Positions 1 through 8,354 of a DNA stretch of 64,000 nt are shown here, one piece after another. This DNA is from Nocardioides sp. Kera G14 (GTDB lineage: Bacteria; Actinomycetota; Actinomycetes; Propionibacteriales; Nocardioidaceae). Position 1 is the first letter of the stretch, and every line of letters starts with the position of its first letter. Location: the NCBI RefSeq assembly GCF_020715565.1, contig NZ_CP085839.1, positions 1,302,001 through 1,366,000 on the forward strand. The letters run 5' to 3'. Both the position numbers and the translations under genes were made by a program. The notes under the pieces were generated by a model. The model worked only from the letters and a program-made list of their open reading frames with translations. It did no database searches and had not been told where the DNA came from.

Positions 1-429
1 GGTCCCGCATTGCAGGCCACCCTTCGGCTGAGGCTGGCAATGGCTCCGTACGACGTCCGCTTCGGCCTCGGCCGCGGGACGGTCACGGTCCTCAGTGAAG
101 AGCCACGCGTGGAGGACGGCCCCGGTTGGTGGGCTGCACGGGCCGCCATCGAGGAGGTCGCCACCCTGCAGCGCCGTGCGGCCACGCGGTCGGTCCGCAC
201 GCTCTTCGACGACCCGGCCGTCAATGCGGCCCTTCTTCTCCGCGACGAGCTCCTCGCCCAGCTGGGTGACCACGACATGTCGGTGCTCTCCGACATGATC
301 TCAGGAATGAGTCAGGAGCAGATCGCCGCGCGCCTGGGGGTGAGCCCGTCCGCGGTCTCGCAGCGCGTGCGTCGCGCCAGCCTGGGCGTGCTGCTCCGCT
401 CCGACGAGCTGCTCGGCGGCCTCGCATGA
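1..429 (+). CDS. SatD family protein, C-terminal part (5' end outside window)
   Basis: The frame is open from the first base of the window, so the gene starts upstream and only its last 142 codons are visible. The visible part has the layout I associate with SatD-family proteins: a WWAARAAIE segment, a charged helix with RTLF, then a C-terminal helix-turn-helix with MSQEQIAARLGVSPSAVSQR, similar to sigma-70 region 4 or a LuxR-type HTH. The role of SatD is poorly defined, and the HTH suggests DNA binding. The stop codon overlaps the next gene (ATGA), so the two are probably translated together. The family call rests on recalled similarity; the HTH is seen directly. Confidence 0.65.
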   Translation, partial: GPALQATLRLRLAMAPYDVRFGLGRGTVTVLSEEPRVEDGPGWWAARAAIEEVATLQRRAATRSVRTLFDDPAVNAALLLRDELLAQLGDHDMSVLSDMISGMSQEQIAARLGVSPSAVSQRVRRASLGVLLRSDELLGGLA

Positions 430-1169
430 TCTGGCTCGGGCTGCTCCTGCTGGGTCTCGGCATCGCCGACCTGCTGCATTCGGGGCGGCCGCTCCGGTGG
501 ATGCCTGAGATCCTCGCCGCGCTGGTCACTGTCGGCGCCGGGCTCCTGGCGGGTTATAGCGACGCGAGTGAGGTGCTCGGCGAGGTCGCCGTCGCATTTG
601 TGGTGCTGGCCTGGGGGAGCGCGGTCCGTCAGGGTTTCGGGCGAAGACTTCCCGGCCTGCCGCTCTCCGTGCTCGCCCTCGCCGTGGTGGGCGCGGTGCT
701 CGTCAGCCCGCTCGGCGACAGCTCGGGCGGCCCGCTCGGCGACTGGTTGTCGCAGACCGAGGTGCCATGGCTGCGCAGCCTCGACGTGACACGTGCCGTG
801 CTGCTCCTCGGCGCCTTCGTCGTGCAGGGCTCCACCGGCAATGTCGTCGTACGCCTCATCCTGCAGGCCACGCACACCGTTCCTCCCGCTCCCGCCGAGC
901 AGCGCGAGGCCGGTCCGAGACTCAAGGGCGGCCGCCTGCTCGGCCCGATGGAGCGGCTCATCATCGTCGGCCTCGGGCTGTCCGGGAGCTTCACGGCGAT
1001 CGGCATCATCGTCGCCGCCAAGGGCCTGCTCCGCTTCCCCGAACTGCAGGCCGCGCGCGACGCGCACGAGGGCCCGAGCATCACCGAGGTGACCGAGTAC
1101 TTCCTCGTCGGCAACTTCGTCTCCTGGACCTTCGCACTCACCACGCTGGCCGTCATCGCGCACCGATAG
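426..1169 (+). CDS. Multi-pass membrane protein of unknown function, coupled to the SatD-like gene
   Basis: The product is 247 residues long and mostly hydrophobic, with about seven predicted membrane segments: near residues 2-19, 28-45, 50-68, 75-92, 120-145, 178-203 and 218-244. The first segment begins at the start codon, and no cleavable signal or known catalytic motif is visible. It overlaps the upstream HTH gene by four bases, so the pair may be a regulator plus membrane partner. It ends 10 bases before glnA, and its stop codon lies inside a small hairpin that also covers the glnA start. I do not recognise the family and assign no function. Confidence 0.75.
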   Translation: MIWLGLLLLGLGIADLLHSGRPLRWMPEILAALVTVGAGLLAGYSDASEVLGEVAVAFVVLAWGSAVRQGFGRRLPGLPLSVLALAVVGAVLVSPLGDSSGGPLGDWLSQTEVPWLRSLDVTRAVLLLGAFVVQGSTGNVVVRLILQATHTVPPAPAEQREAGPRLKGGRLLGPMERLIIVGLGLSGSFTAIGIIVAAKGLLRFPELQAARDAHEGPSITEVTEYFLVGNFVSWTFALTTLAVIAHR

Positions 1170-1181
1170 GGTCAGCCCTAT
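1166..1181 (+). promoter_or_regulatory. Small hairpin spanning an upstream stop codon and the glnA start codon
   Basis: ATAGGG and CCCTAT form a perfect 6-bp stem with a TCAG loop. The TAG stop of the upstream membrane-protein gene lies in the left arm, and the A and T of the glnA ATG lie in the right arm. No clear Shine-Dalgarno precedes glnA. Ribosomes finishing the upstream gene would open the stem, so the arrangement fits translational coupling. The structure is seen in sequence; the function is inferred. Confidence 0.4.
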
Positions 1182-2523
1182 GGGTAAGCAAGAGGACTTC
1201 GTCCTGAGGGCGCTCGAGGAGCGCGAGGTCCGATTCGTGCGGCTGTGGTTCACCGACGTGCTCGGGTTCCTCAAGTCCGTGGCGGTGGCGCCGGCCGAGC
1301 TGGAGGGCGCGTTCGCGGAGGGCATCGGTTTCGACGGCTCGGCGATCGAGGGCTTCAGCCGGATCTCCGAGTCCGACATGCTCGCCAAGCCCGACCCGCA
1401 GACCTTCCAGATCCTGCCCTGGCGCGAGACGGGGCCCGGCCCGTCGACGGCCCGCATGTTCTGCGACATCGTGATGCCGGACGGCTCCCCGTCGTACGCC
1501 GACCCCCGCTTCGTCCTCAAGCGGACGCTGTCGAAGGCGGCCGAGAAGGGTTTCACCTTCTACACGCACCCCGAGATCGAGTTCTACCTCTTCAAGGGCC
1601 AGCAGATACCGGGCCAGCTGCCCGAGCCGGTCGACTCGAGCGGCTACTTCGACCACACCGCGCAGGGCGAGGGCGCTGACTTCCGCCGCGAGGCGATCAC
1701 CAACCTCGAGGCGATGGGTATCAGCGTCGAGTTCAGCCACCACGAGGGCGGTCCCGGCCAGCAGGAGATCGACCTGCGCTACGCGGACGCGCTCTCGACG
1801 GCCGACAACGTCATGACCTTCCGCACCGTCGTCCGTGAGGTGGCGCTGAGCGAGGGTGTGTGGGCCTCCTTCATGCCCAAGCCCTTCACCCAGCACCCCG
1901 GCTCCGGCATGCACACCCATGTCAGCCTCTTCGAGGGCGACCAGAACGCCTTCCACGAGGCCGGTGCCGAGTACGGCCTTTCCCAGACCGGCCGCCAGTT
2001 CATCGCCGGCCTTCTGCGGCATGCGCCGGAGATCAGCATCGTCACCAACCAGTGGGTCAACTCCTACAAGCGTCTCGTGGCGACCGGCGAGGCGCCGTCG
2101 TACATCAGCTGGGGGCACAACAACCGCTCCGCCATGGTCCGGGTGCCCATGTACAAGCCGCTCAAGGGCAACTCGACCCGGGTCGAGCTCCGCACGCTCG
2201 ACGCGGCGTGCAACCCCTACCTGGCGTTCGCGGCGGTCCTGGCGGCAGGCATGAAGGGCATCGAGGAGGGCTACGAGCTCCCGCCCGAGGCCGAGGACGA
2301 CGTCTGGTCGCTCTCGGACCGCGAGCGTCGCAGCCTGGGAATCAACGCGCTGCCGCGTGGTCTGGACGAGGCGATCTCCGTGGCCGAGGACTCCGAGCTG
2401 CTCGCCGAGACGCTGGGCGAGCACGTCTTCGACTTCGTGCTGCGTAACAAGCGTGCCGAGTGGGAGGACTACCGCCTCCAGGTCTCCGCCTTCGAGCGCG
2501 ACCAGATGCTCCCGGTGCTCTGA
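1180..2523 (+). CDS. glnA2: Glutamine synthetase type I, GlnA2-like
   Basis: The enzyme condenses glutamate, ammonia and ATP to glutamine. The 447-residue protein is collinear with actinobacterial GlnA2: an N-terminal beta-grasp region (VRFVRLWFTDVLGFLKSVA), FDGSAIEGF, the metal/ATP region HPEIEFYLF, EFSHHEGGPGQQEIDLR, the HVSLFEG loop and NRSAMVRVP. Tyr365 lies in a YELPPE motif where the adenylylation tyrosine of classical GSI-beta enzymes (YDLPPEE) would align. GlnA2-type proteins usually lack the GSI-beta features, so modification here is uncertain. glnE follows after 15 bases, the same adjacency as in Mycobacterium (glnA2-glnE). The start is the only ATG in register with homologues, but it has no clear Shine-Dalgarno and lies in a hairpin. 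Confidence 0.92.
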   Translation: MGKQEDFVLRALEEREVRFVRLWFTDVLGFLKSVAVAPAELEGAFAEGIGFDGSAIEGFSRISESDMLAKPDPQTFQILPWRETGPGPSTARMFCDIVMPDGSPSYADPRFVLKRTLSKAAEKGFTFYTHPEIEFYLFKGQQIPGQLPEPVDSSGYFDHTAQGEGADFRREAITNLEAMGISVEFSHHEGGPGQQEIDLRYADALSTADNVMTFRTVVREVALSEGVWASFMPKPFTQHPGSGMHTHVSLFEGDQNAFHEAGAEYGLSQTGRQFIAGLLRHAPEISIVTNQWVNSYKRLVATGEAPSYISWGHNNRSAMVRVPMYKPLKGNSTRVELRTLDAACNPYLAFAAVLAAGMKGIEEGYELPPEAEDDVWSLSDRERRSLGINALPRGLDEAISVAEDSELLAETLGEHVFDFVLRNKRAEWEDYRLQVSAFERDQMLPVL

Positions 2524-2538
2524 CCCGCGCACCACGGC

Positions 2539-5454
2539 ATGATCCGGCGCGCGACCAGCAGGACAACCCTCCTCCGGCTGGGGTTCGACGACCTGGAGGC
2601 CGCCGAGGCGACGCTTGCGACCCTCGGACCCTCCGCTGAGCCGCTGCTGGCGATGCTCGGCCGCACGGCGGACCCCGACCTGGCCCTCGCCACGCTCGCC
2701 CGCCTGGCCGAGGCGGAACCGGACATCCTCGACGCCGACGAAGGCTCGGCGATGCGGCTGCTCCTCGTCCTCGGGGCGAGCCAGGCGCTGGGAGAGCACC
2801 TGAGCCGACACCCCGGTCAGTGGCGTGAGCTCGAGGATCCGACGCTGGGATCCACCAGGCCGCCGGCGTACCACCTGAGGGCGCAGCTGCTGGCCGCCGT
2901 CGCCGGCAAGGAGCGCGCCGACGCGCTCGACGCACTGCGCGTGGAGTACCGCCGTCTCCTGCTGAGGCTCGCTGCCCGGGACCTGGCGCACGGCGTCCCC
3001 TTCGACGACGCCGGCGCCGAGCTCTCCGACCTCGCCTGCGGAGTCCTCGACGCCGCCCTCGCCATCGCGCGTACGACGGTGCCGGACTCGGACCAGGTCC
3101 GGCTGGCCATCATCGCGATGGGCAAGACCGGCGGCCACGAGCTCAACTACATCTCGGATGTGGACGTCGTCTTCGTCCACGAAGGGCCGGCCGAGGTGGC
3201 CTTCGCACTGGCCGCGGAGGTGATCCGCGTCTGCGGCCAGCACACCGCCGAGGGAACGATCTGGGAGGTCGACGCCGCGCTGCGCCCGGAGGGCAAGGCC
3301 GGCGCGCTGTCCCGGACGCTGAGCTCGATGCAGGCCTACTACGAGCGCTGGGCGAGCACGTGGGAGTTCCAGGCGCTGCTCAAGGCCCGTCCGGCTGCAG
3401 GGGACCTCGAGCTGGGCCGGGCGTTCGTCGACAGCGTCGCACCGCTGGTGTGGACCGCCGCCGAACGCGACGGCTTCGTCGAGGCCACGCAGGCGATGCG
3501 GCGGCGCGTGATCGAGCACATCCCGACCCGCGACGCCGACCGTGAGCTCAAGCTCGGCCGCGGCGGGCTGCGTGACGTGGAGTTCGCGGTCCAACTGCTG
3601 CAGCTCGTGCACGGCCGTGGCGACGAGGCACTCCGCGAGCCCACCACGCTCAGCGCCCTGGCCGCCCTCACCCGTGGCGGCTACGTCGGACTCGCCGACG
3701 GCGAGACGCTGCACGACGCCTACTGCTTCCTGCGCACCCTGGAGCACCGCATCCAGCTCTACGGCCTGCGGCGGACCCACCTGCTGCCGACCGACGAGCC
3801 CTCCCTGCGCAGGCTGGGACGCTCGCTCGGCTACCTCCGCGACCCGGTCGCCCGCCTGGAGCAGGAGCTCGCGGCCCAGCGCCGCGAGGTCCGCCGCCTG
3901 CACGAGAAGCTCTTCTACCGCCCGCTGCTCACCGCTGTGGCCGCGATCCCGGGCGCCGAGGCGCACCTCACGCCGGAGGCGGCCGGCAGCCGCCTCCGTG
4001 CCCTCGGGTACGCCGACCCGGATGCTGCACTGCGCCACCTCGCCGCCCTGACCTCGGGGGTCTCACGGAAGTCCGGCATCCAGCGACATCTGCTCCCCGT
4101 CCTGCTGCAGTGGTTTGCCGACGGGCCCGATCCGGACGCGGGGCTCTTCGGCTTCCGGCGGATCTCCGAGGCGCTGGGCGGCTCCTCCTGGTATCTCCGC
4201 ATGCTGCGCGACGAGGGCCTGGTCGCGGAGCGCCTCGCCCGGCTCCTGTCCACGAGCCGCTACGCCACCAACCTGCTCGAGCGCGAACCCGAGGGCGTCC
4301 GCGTCCTCGCCGAGGACCTCGCGCCCCGCCCGGCCGAGCCGCTGCGCGAGGAGATGCTGGCCGCCGCCGGGCGCCGCTCCAGCCTGGACAAGGCGATCCG
4401 CTCCATCCGCGCCGTACGCCGACGGGAGCTGCTCCGCATCGCCGTCGGTGACATCGAGGGCGGCGACCAGGTCACGGACGTCGGGGAGGGCCTCTCCCGA
4501 CTGACCGACGCGACACTGGAGGCCTCGCTCGCCATCGTGTCCGCAGCGGTCCTCGCCGAGCGCGGGGAGACGGCTGCTGAGGGGGCGCCCGCCCGGCTCG
4601 CGATCATCGCCATGGGCCGGTACGGCGGCTTCGAGCTCTCCTATGCCTCCGACGCCGATGTGCTGTTCGTCTTCCAGGCCGTCGAGGGGGCGCAGAGCGC
4701 CGATGCGTCGGCGTACGCGCTGAAGGTGGCGAGCGAGATGCGGCGACTGCTCGGTGCGGCCGGTCCGGACCCCGCCCTCGAGCTCGACGCGGACCTCCGC
4801 CCCGAGGGCCGCAGCGGCGCGCTCGTGCGGAGCCTGGAGTCCTATCGGGCCTACTACGCGCGCTGGACCGAGCCGTGGGAGGCGCAGGCGCTGCTCCGCG
4901 CCGACGCCGCGGTCGGCGACGAGGCGCTGCGCCGGGCCTTCACCGCCATGATCGATCCGATCCGGTACCCACCCGACGGGCTGACCGACGACCAGGTCCG
5001 CGAGATCCGCCGGATCAAGGGGCGCGTCGACACCGAGCGGATGCCGCGCGGCGCGGACCCGATGACGCACCTCAAGCTCGGTCGGGGCGCACTCGCGGAC
5101 ATCGAGTGGACCGTTCAGCTGCTCCAGCTCCGGCACGCCCACGAGGTCGAGGGCCTGCGCACGCCCCGCACCCTCGAGGCACTCCTGGCTGCCCGGGACG
5201 CCGGCCTGATCAGCGCCGACGGCGCGGAGATCCTCGCCGACGCGTGGCGGATGGTGAGCCGGATCCGCAACGCCGTCACCCTGGTGCGGGGCAAGCCCAG
5301 CGACCAGCTGCCCACCGACCCGCGTGAGCGCACCGCAGTCTCGACGCTGCTCGGCTACCCGGACGGCACCAGCAGCGAGCTGCTCAACGACCATCTGCGC
5401 CTGACCCGCCTCGCCAGCGCCGTTGTCGACGAGGTGTTCTGGGAGGCCGGCTGA
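2539..5454 (+). CDS. glnE: Bifunctional glutamine-synthetase adenylyltransferase/deadenylase
   Basis: GlnE attaches AMP to, or removes it from, a tyrosine of glutamine synthetase in response to nitrogen status. The 971-residue protein has the expected tandem layout. The N-terminal nucleotidyltransferase-fold domain (deadenylylation) has MGKTGGHELNYISDVDVVF from about residue 194. A helical PII-binding/linker region follows, then a second domain (adenylylation) with MGRYGGFELSYASDADVLF from about residue 692. Both keep the G-x-E-L-x-Y-x-S-D-x-D signature. Length matches the family (about 950-1000). It lies directly downstream of glnA2, and its stop overlaps the start of the next gene by one base (TGATG), giving a three-gene unit. 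Confidence 0.95.
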   Translation: MIRRATSRTTLLRLGFDDLEAAEATLATLGPSAEPLLAMLGRTADPDLALATLARLAEAEPDILDADEGSAMRLLLVLGASQALGEHLSRHPGQWRELEDPTLGSTRPPAYHLRAQLLAAVAGKERADALDALRVEYRRLLLRLAARDLAHGVPFDDAGAELSDLACGVLDAALAIARTTVPDSDQVRLAIIAMGKTGGHELNYISDVDVVFVHEGPAEVAFALAAEVIRVCGQHTAEGTIWEVDAALRPEGKAGALSRTLSSMQAYYERWASTWEFQALLKARPAAGDLELGRAFVDSVAPLVWTAAERDGFVEATQAMRRRVIEHIPTRDADRELKLGRGGLRDVEFAVQLLQLVHGRGDEALREPTTLSALAALTRGGYVGLADGETLHDAYCFLRTLEHRIQLYGLRRTHLLPTDEPSLRRLGRSLGYLRDPVARLEQELAAQRREVRRLHEKLFYRPLLTAVAAIPGAEAHLTPEAAGSRLRALGYADPDAALRHLAALTSGVSRKSGIQRHLLPVLLQWFADGPDPDAGLFGFRRISEALGGSSWYLRMLRDEGLVAERLARLLSTSRYATNLLEREPEGVRVLAEDLAPRPAEPLREEMLAAAGRRSSLDKAIRSIRAVRRRELLRIAVGDIEGGDQVTDVGEGLSRLTDATLEASLAIVSAAVLAERGETAAEGAPARLAIIAMGRYGGFELSYASDADVLFVFQAVEGAQSADASAYALKVASEMRRLLGAAGPDPALELDADLRPEGRSGALVRSLESYRAYYARWTEPWEAQALLRADAAVGDEALRRAFTAMIDPIRYPPDGLTDDQVREIRRIKGRVDTERMPRGADPMTHLKLGRGALADIEWTVQLLQLRHAHEVEGLRTPRTLEALLAARDAGLISADGAEILADAWRMVSRIRNAVTLVRGKPSDQLPTDPRERTAVSTLLGYPDGTSSELLNDHLRLTRLASAVVDEVFWEAG

Positions 5455-6173
5455 TGGCCGAGCCCTACGTGCTGATGCTCGACGGCATGGCGCAGTCGGC
5501 GGTCGACCTCGAGGACCCGACCCGGCTGCACTTCGACTACATGCGCCGCATCGGTGACGTGCTCGACCGGCTCCCTGCCGGGCCGCTGCGGATCCTGCAC
5601 GTCGGGGGAGCGGCGATGACGCTGCCCCGCTACGTCGCGACGACCCGCCCACGATCGGCCCAGATCGTGCTCGAGCCGGACCAGGCCGTGATCGACCAGG
5701 TGCGGATCGAGGCGCCACTGCCACGGCGGAGCGGGATCAGGGTCCGCGTCGTCGACGGTCTCTCCGGAATCGTCGCCGTCCGCGACGACAGTCAGGATGT
5801 CGTCATCCTCGATGCCTTCCGCGACGGTCTCGTGCCGGACGAGCTCATCACGGCCGACTTCTTCACGCAGGCGACCCGGGTGCTCGCCGACGACGGACTC
5901 CTGATCGCCAATGTCACCGACTCGGCCCCGTTCCGGCGGGCGCGCGATGCGATCGCCGCGATTCGCGTGAGTCTCCCAACCCAGCGCGCTCTCACCGTCG
6001 GGGCCGAGCCGGCGACGCTCAAGGCGAAGCGACCAGGCAACCTGGTCGTCCTCGCGGGCCTGGTGCCGGACCGGCCGTTCGGGGCGCCTGCCCCGTCGTC
6101 GTACCGCGTGTTCGAGGGGGCCGCGGCGAGCGACTCCTTCGGTGGCGGCACCGCCCGGCATCTGCCCGACTAG
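5454..6173 (+). CDS. Spermidine synthase-like SAM-fold protein
   Basis: The 239-residue protein has a class I methyltransferase/spermidine synthase core: the glycine-rich motif ILHVGGAAMTLPRYV at about residues 43-57, an acidic strand end (IVLEPDQAV) and DVVILDAFRDGLVPDEL, which corresponds to the D-A-F region of spermidine-synthase-like proteins. It lacks the complete aminopropyltransferase signatures, so the substrate cannot be named; a methyltransferase is equally possible. It starts in a TGATG overlap with glnE, suggesting cotranscription with nitrogen genes. Its TAG stop shares a CTAG palindrome with the stop of the convergent gene. Confidence 0.75.
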   Translation: MAEPYVLMLDGMAQSAVDLEDPTRLHFDYMRRIGDVLDRLPAGPLRILHVGGAAMTLPRYVATTRPRSAQIVLEPDQAVIDQVRIEAPLPRRSGIRVRVVDGLSGIVAVRDDSQDVVILDAFRDGLVPDELITADFFTQATRVLADDGLLIANVTDSAPFRRARDAIAAIRVSLPTQRALTVGAEPATLKAKRPGNLVVLAGLVPDRPFGAPAPSSYRVFEGAAASDSFGGGTARHLPD

Positions 6174-6499
6174 CGGCCGCCCAGCGCCTTCTCCAGCTCG
6201 CTCTTGCTCATGCTCGAACGACCGTGGATGTTGCGGCGCTTGGCCTCTTCGTACAGCTGTGCCTTCGTCCGCCCGCCCTCGCCCTTGTGCGAGCGCAGGC
6301 CTCCACGGCGCCCGCTCGAGATGTCCTTCGTCGAGGTGCGGCTCGCGGTACGGCTCTCGCCGTGGCGGGCACGCTCCTTGTTGACGGTCCGGGCGGCGAT
6401 CTCCTCGGACTCGTCCTCGGAGTGGCCACGCTTCTCGAGACCCTCCTTGATGTGGTCGTACTGACGTTCGCGCTTTGCGCTCCAACTACGCTGCGGCAT
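6170..6499 (-). CDS. Small basic protein with C-terminal Rho_N/SAP-like motif (plasmid stabilization protein-like)
   Basis: The 109-residue protein starts MPQRSWSAKRERQYDHIKEG and continues with a charged helix (SEEIAARTVNKERARHGE) conserved in a family usually annotated as plasmid stabilization protein. The C-terminus (TKAQLYEEAKRRNIHGRSSM followed by SKSELEKALG) resembles the Rho N-terminal/SAP-like helical motif that binds nucleic acid. It begins two bases after the stop of the PRC-barrel gene and is probably the last gene of the sigma-ANTAR-NRAMP-PRC operon. The upstream reading frame is open, but the start given here is the one that matches the family. The molecular role is unknown; chromosomal copies need not act in plasmid maintenance. 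Confidence 0.8.
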   Translation of the reverse strand: MPQRSWSAKRERQYDHIKEGLEKRGHSEDESEEIAARTVNKERARHGESRTASRTSTKDISSGRRGGLRSHKGEGGRTKAQLYEEAKRRNIHGRSSMSKSELEKALGGR

Positions 6500-6501
6500 G
6501 G

Positions 6502-7131
6502 TCAGGGGGTACCCCGCGGGTCGGTGGAGATACGGGCGACCCCCTCCGACCAGTCCAGATGGACGTGGGCCGCGTCGACCTCGAACGTGTGCCGCCCGAG
6601 CCACCGCATCGCCCGGTTGACCAGCCACGGCCCTTGGTCGGGATGTCGTCGGTAGCCGAGCAGTGCTCCGGGATGCCGCCGCCCGATGACGTACGCCGTC
6701 GCCTCCAGGTCGTCGTGCTCGAGCCGGACGTCCGTGACCGTGCCCAACGATGTGCCGTCGGCGTCGACGGCCTCCATCTGGAGCAGGTGCGAGAGCCGGT
6801 GAGGCGCGGGCAGCTTCTGCAGCACCTCCTCGCGCGGCACCCGGAGGTGGACCGCGCTGTCGATCTCGGCGACGAGGTCGAGTGGGATGCCCCACGGCTC
6901 GTCCCGGTCCGGCTGGGCCGGGGCCAGGAGGTGCCACTGCGTGGCGAGCCGGTCGGAGATCCGCGGCAGCCAGACCGCACCGCCGACGAGGAAGGCGGCC
7001 ACCCGGAGCCGCTCGCCGGAGAAGGCCAGCTCGACGTCGTCGACCTTGCCGACGAGACGTCCCTCGCTGTCGATGATCTGGCGATCCATCAACCGCAGCG
7101 CCGCGTCGATCGGCCCGTGCACGGCGGTCAT
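6502..7131 (-). CDS. Protein with two PRC-barrel-like repeats, coupled to the NRAMP transporter
   Basis: The 209-residue protein has two similar modules. Near residues 14-34 is RQIIDSEGRLVGKVDDVEL and near residues 110-130 is MEAVDADGTSLGTVTDVRLE, both typical PRC-barrel beta strands. PRC-barrels are small beta domains found in photosynthetic reaction centre H subunits, RimM and MgtE-associated proteins. No membrane segment is seen, so it is probably cytoplasmic. The ATG overlaps the NRAMP stop (ATGA), which strongly suggests a functional pair; a regulatory or accessory role for the transporter is inferred. A longer in-frame start at 7224 lies inside the transporter gene and is less likely. 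Confidence 0.75.
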   Translation of the reverse strand: MTAVHGPIDAALRLMDRQIIDSEGRLVGKVDDVELAFSGERLRVAAFLVGGAVWLPRISDRLATQWHLLAPAQPDRDEPWGIPLDLVAEIDSAVHLRVPREEVLQKLPAPHRLSHLLQMEAVDADGTSLGTVTDVRLEHDDLEATAYVIGRRHPGALLGYRRHPDQGPWLVNRAMRWLGRHTFEVDAAHVHLDWSEGVARISTDPRGTP

Positions 7132-8351
7132 GAGCCCATCCTCGTCAGGATCATGAGTGGGATCGCCGCGACGGCGACGACGACCGTCACGACGAGGAAG
7201 AATGTGCCGAGCACGTTCACCCACGGCTTGTTGACGTGCTCACCGACGTAGTCCTTGTCGTTGGCGACGACGAGGATCGGGAAGTAGGTCAGCGGCAGCG
7301 CGATCGCCGAGAAGATCACCGAGATCTCCGTGACCATGATCGGGTCGACGGCGGTCATCAGGACGGCGACCGCGAGGAGGGTCGAGCCGAGGATGACCCA
7401 GTGGAACAGCGCGGCCTCGCGCGGCTTGACGTACTTGCCCCACTGGGCCCCGACGTACTGCCCGATGCTGTAGCCGACGCTCAGCCCCGTCTCGCACGCG
7501 GCACCGAAGGTGGCGGCCACGAAGCCGACGATCACGACGGCGAGGCCGAGCGAGCCGAGCGCGTGCTCGACCGGCTGACTCACCTGGTCGAGGGAGTCGA
7601 TCTGCATGCCCGGCAGCACCAGCCAGGTCGTGGCCGCGATCGCAACGGACAGCAGCCCGCCCAAGGGGAAGCCGATCAGCACGTTGGCCCGCATCACTCC
7701 GAGGTCTTTGGCGCTCCACTTCTCCTCCACGCCGCCGGAGGAGAAGAAGAAGACCTCGTACGGCGTCATCGCCGCGCCCAGCAGCGCCACCGCGTAGTAC
7801 GCCCACGGCATCCACTGCTCACCCTCCGGCTTGTCGAGCGTGACGGCCTGGTGGCCCAGGCCGGCCCAGTCCGGGTGGAGCTGCCAGAGCGCGACGCCGA
7901 AGACGACCAGTGCGAGTCCCAGCAGGCCGAGGCCGTTCTCGATCACGCTGAACTTCGCCTTCAGGAGCAGCAGCCAGACCAGCAGTGCCACCAGCGGGAT
8001 GACGAAGAGGTAGTTCACCGACGCCGCGAGCTCGATGGAGAGGGCGACGCCGCCGATCTCCGCGATGAAGGTCAACAGCGTGATGGCCGTCGAGGCGACG
8101 AGGTTGAGCAGCCCGATCCGCGGGCCGAGACGCTCACGGATGAGGTCGAAGACGGCGCGTCCGCTGACGGCCGCGATGCGCCCCGACATCTCCGCGAAGA
8201 GGCAGATGCCCAGGACGCCGAGGGCGGTGGACCAGATGAGCGAGGTGCCGAAGCGCGCACCCACCTCGGCGTTGGTGACGAGGTCGCCGATGTCGACGAA
8301 CCCGCCGATCGCAGTGAGGATTCCCAGCGCGACCGAGAGGTAACGCTTCAT
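7128..8351 (-). CDS. Divergent NRAMP-family metal transporter
   Basis: The 407-residue protein has about eleven membrane segments and aligns by eye with MntH/NRAMP transporters: VDIGDLVTNAEVGARFG in TM1 corresponds to the canonical DPGN region, and GAAMTPYEVFFFSSG in TM6 to the canonical MPH region. The metal-binding residues differ: TM1 D-P-G-N is D-I-G-D (residues 20-23), and the TM6 M-P-H becomes T-P-Y, removing the methionine that favours transition metals. Substrate is therefore uncertain; Mg2+ or another hard cation is possible, as reported for NRAMP-related magnesium transporters. It starts three bases after the PAS-ANTAR gene and overlaps the PRC-barrel gene. Confidence 0.85.
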   Translation of the reverse strand: MKRYLSVALGILTAIGGFVDIGDLVTNAEVGARFGTSLIWSTALGVLGICLFAEMSGRIAAVSGRAVFDLIRERLGPRIGLLNLVASTAITLLTFIAEIGGVALSIELAASVNYLFVIPLVALLVWLLLLKAKFSVIENGLGLLGLALVVFGVALWQLHPDWAGLGHQAVTLDKPEGEQWMPWAYYAVALLGAAMTPYEVFFFSSGGVEEKWSAKDLGVMRANVLIGFPLGGLLSVAIAATTWLVLPGMQIDSLDQVSQPVEHALGSLGLAVVIVGFVAATFGAACETGLSVGYSIGQYVGAQWGKYVKPREAALFHWVILGSTLLAVAVLMTAVDPIMVTEISVIFSAIALPLTYFPILVVANDKDYVGEHVNKPWVNVLGTFFLVVTVVVAVAAIPLMILTRMGS

Positions 8352-8354
8352 CCC

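Noticed and set aside
1153-4038. Long open frame (961 codons) on the minus strand opposite glnA2 and glnE
   Set aside because: It is antisense to two clearly conserved genes, has no recognisable domain, and long antisense frames are expected at this GC content.
6170-6937. Longer 255-residue version of the Rho_N-like protein
   Set aside because: The extra N-terminal part overlaps the PRC-barrel gene in another frame and is not conserved; the family starts at MPQRSW.
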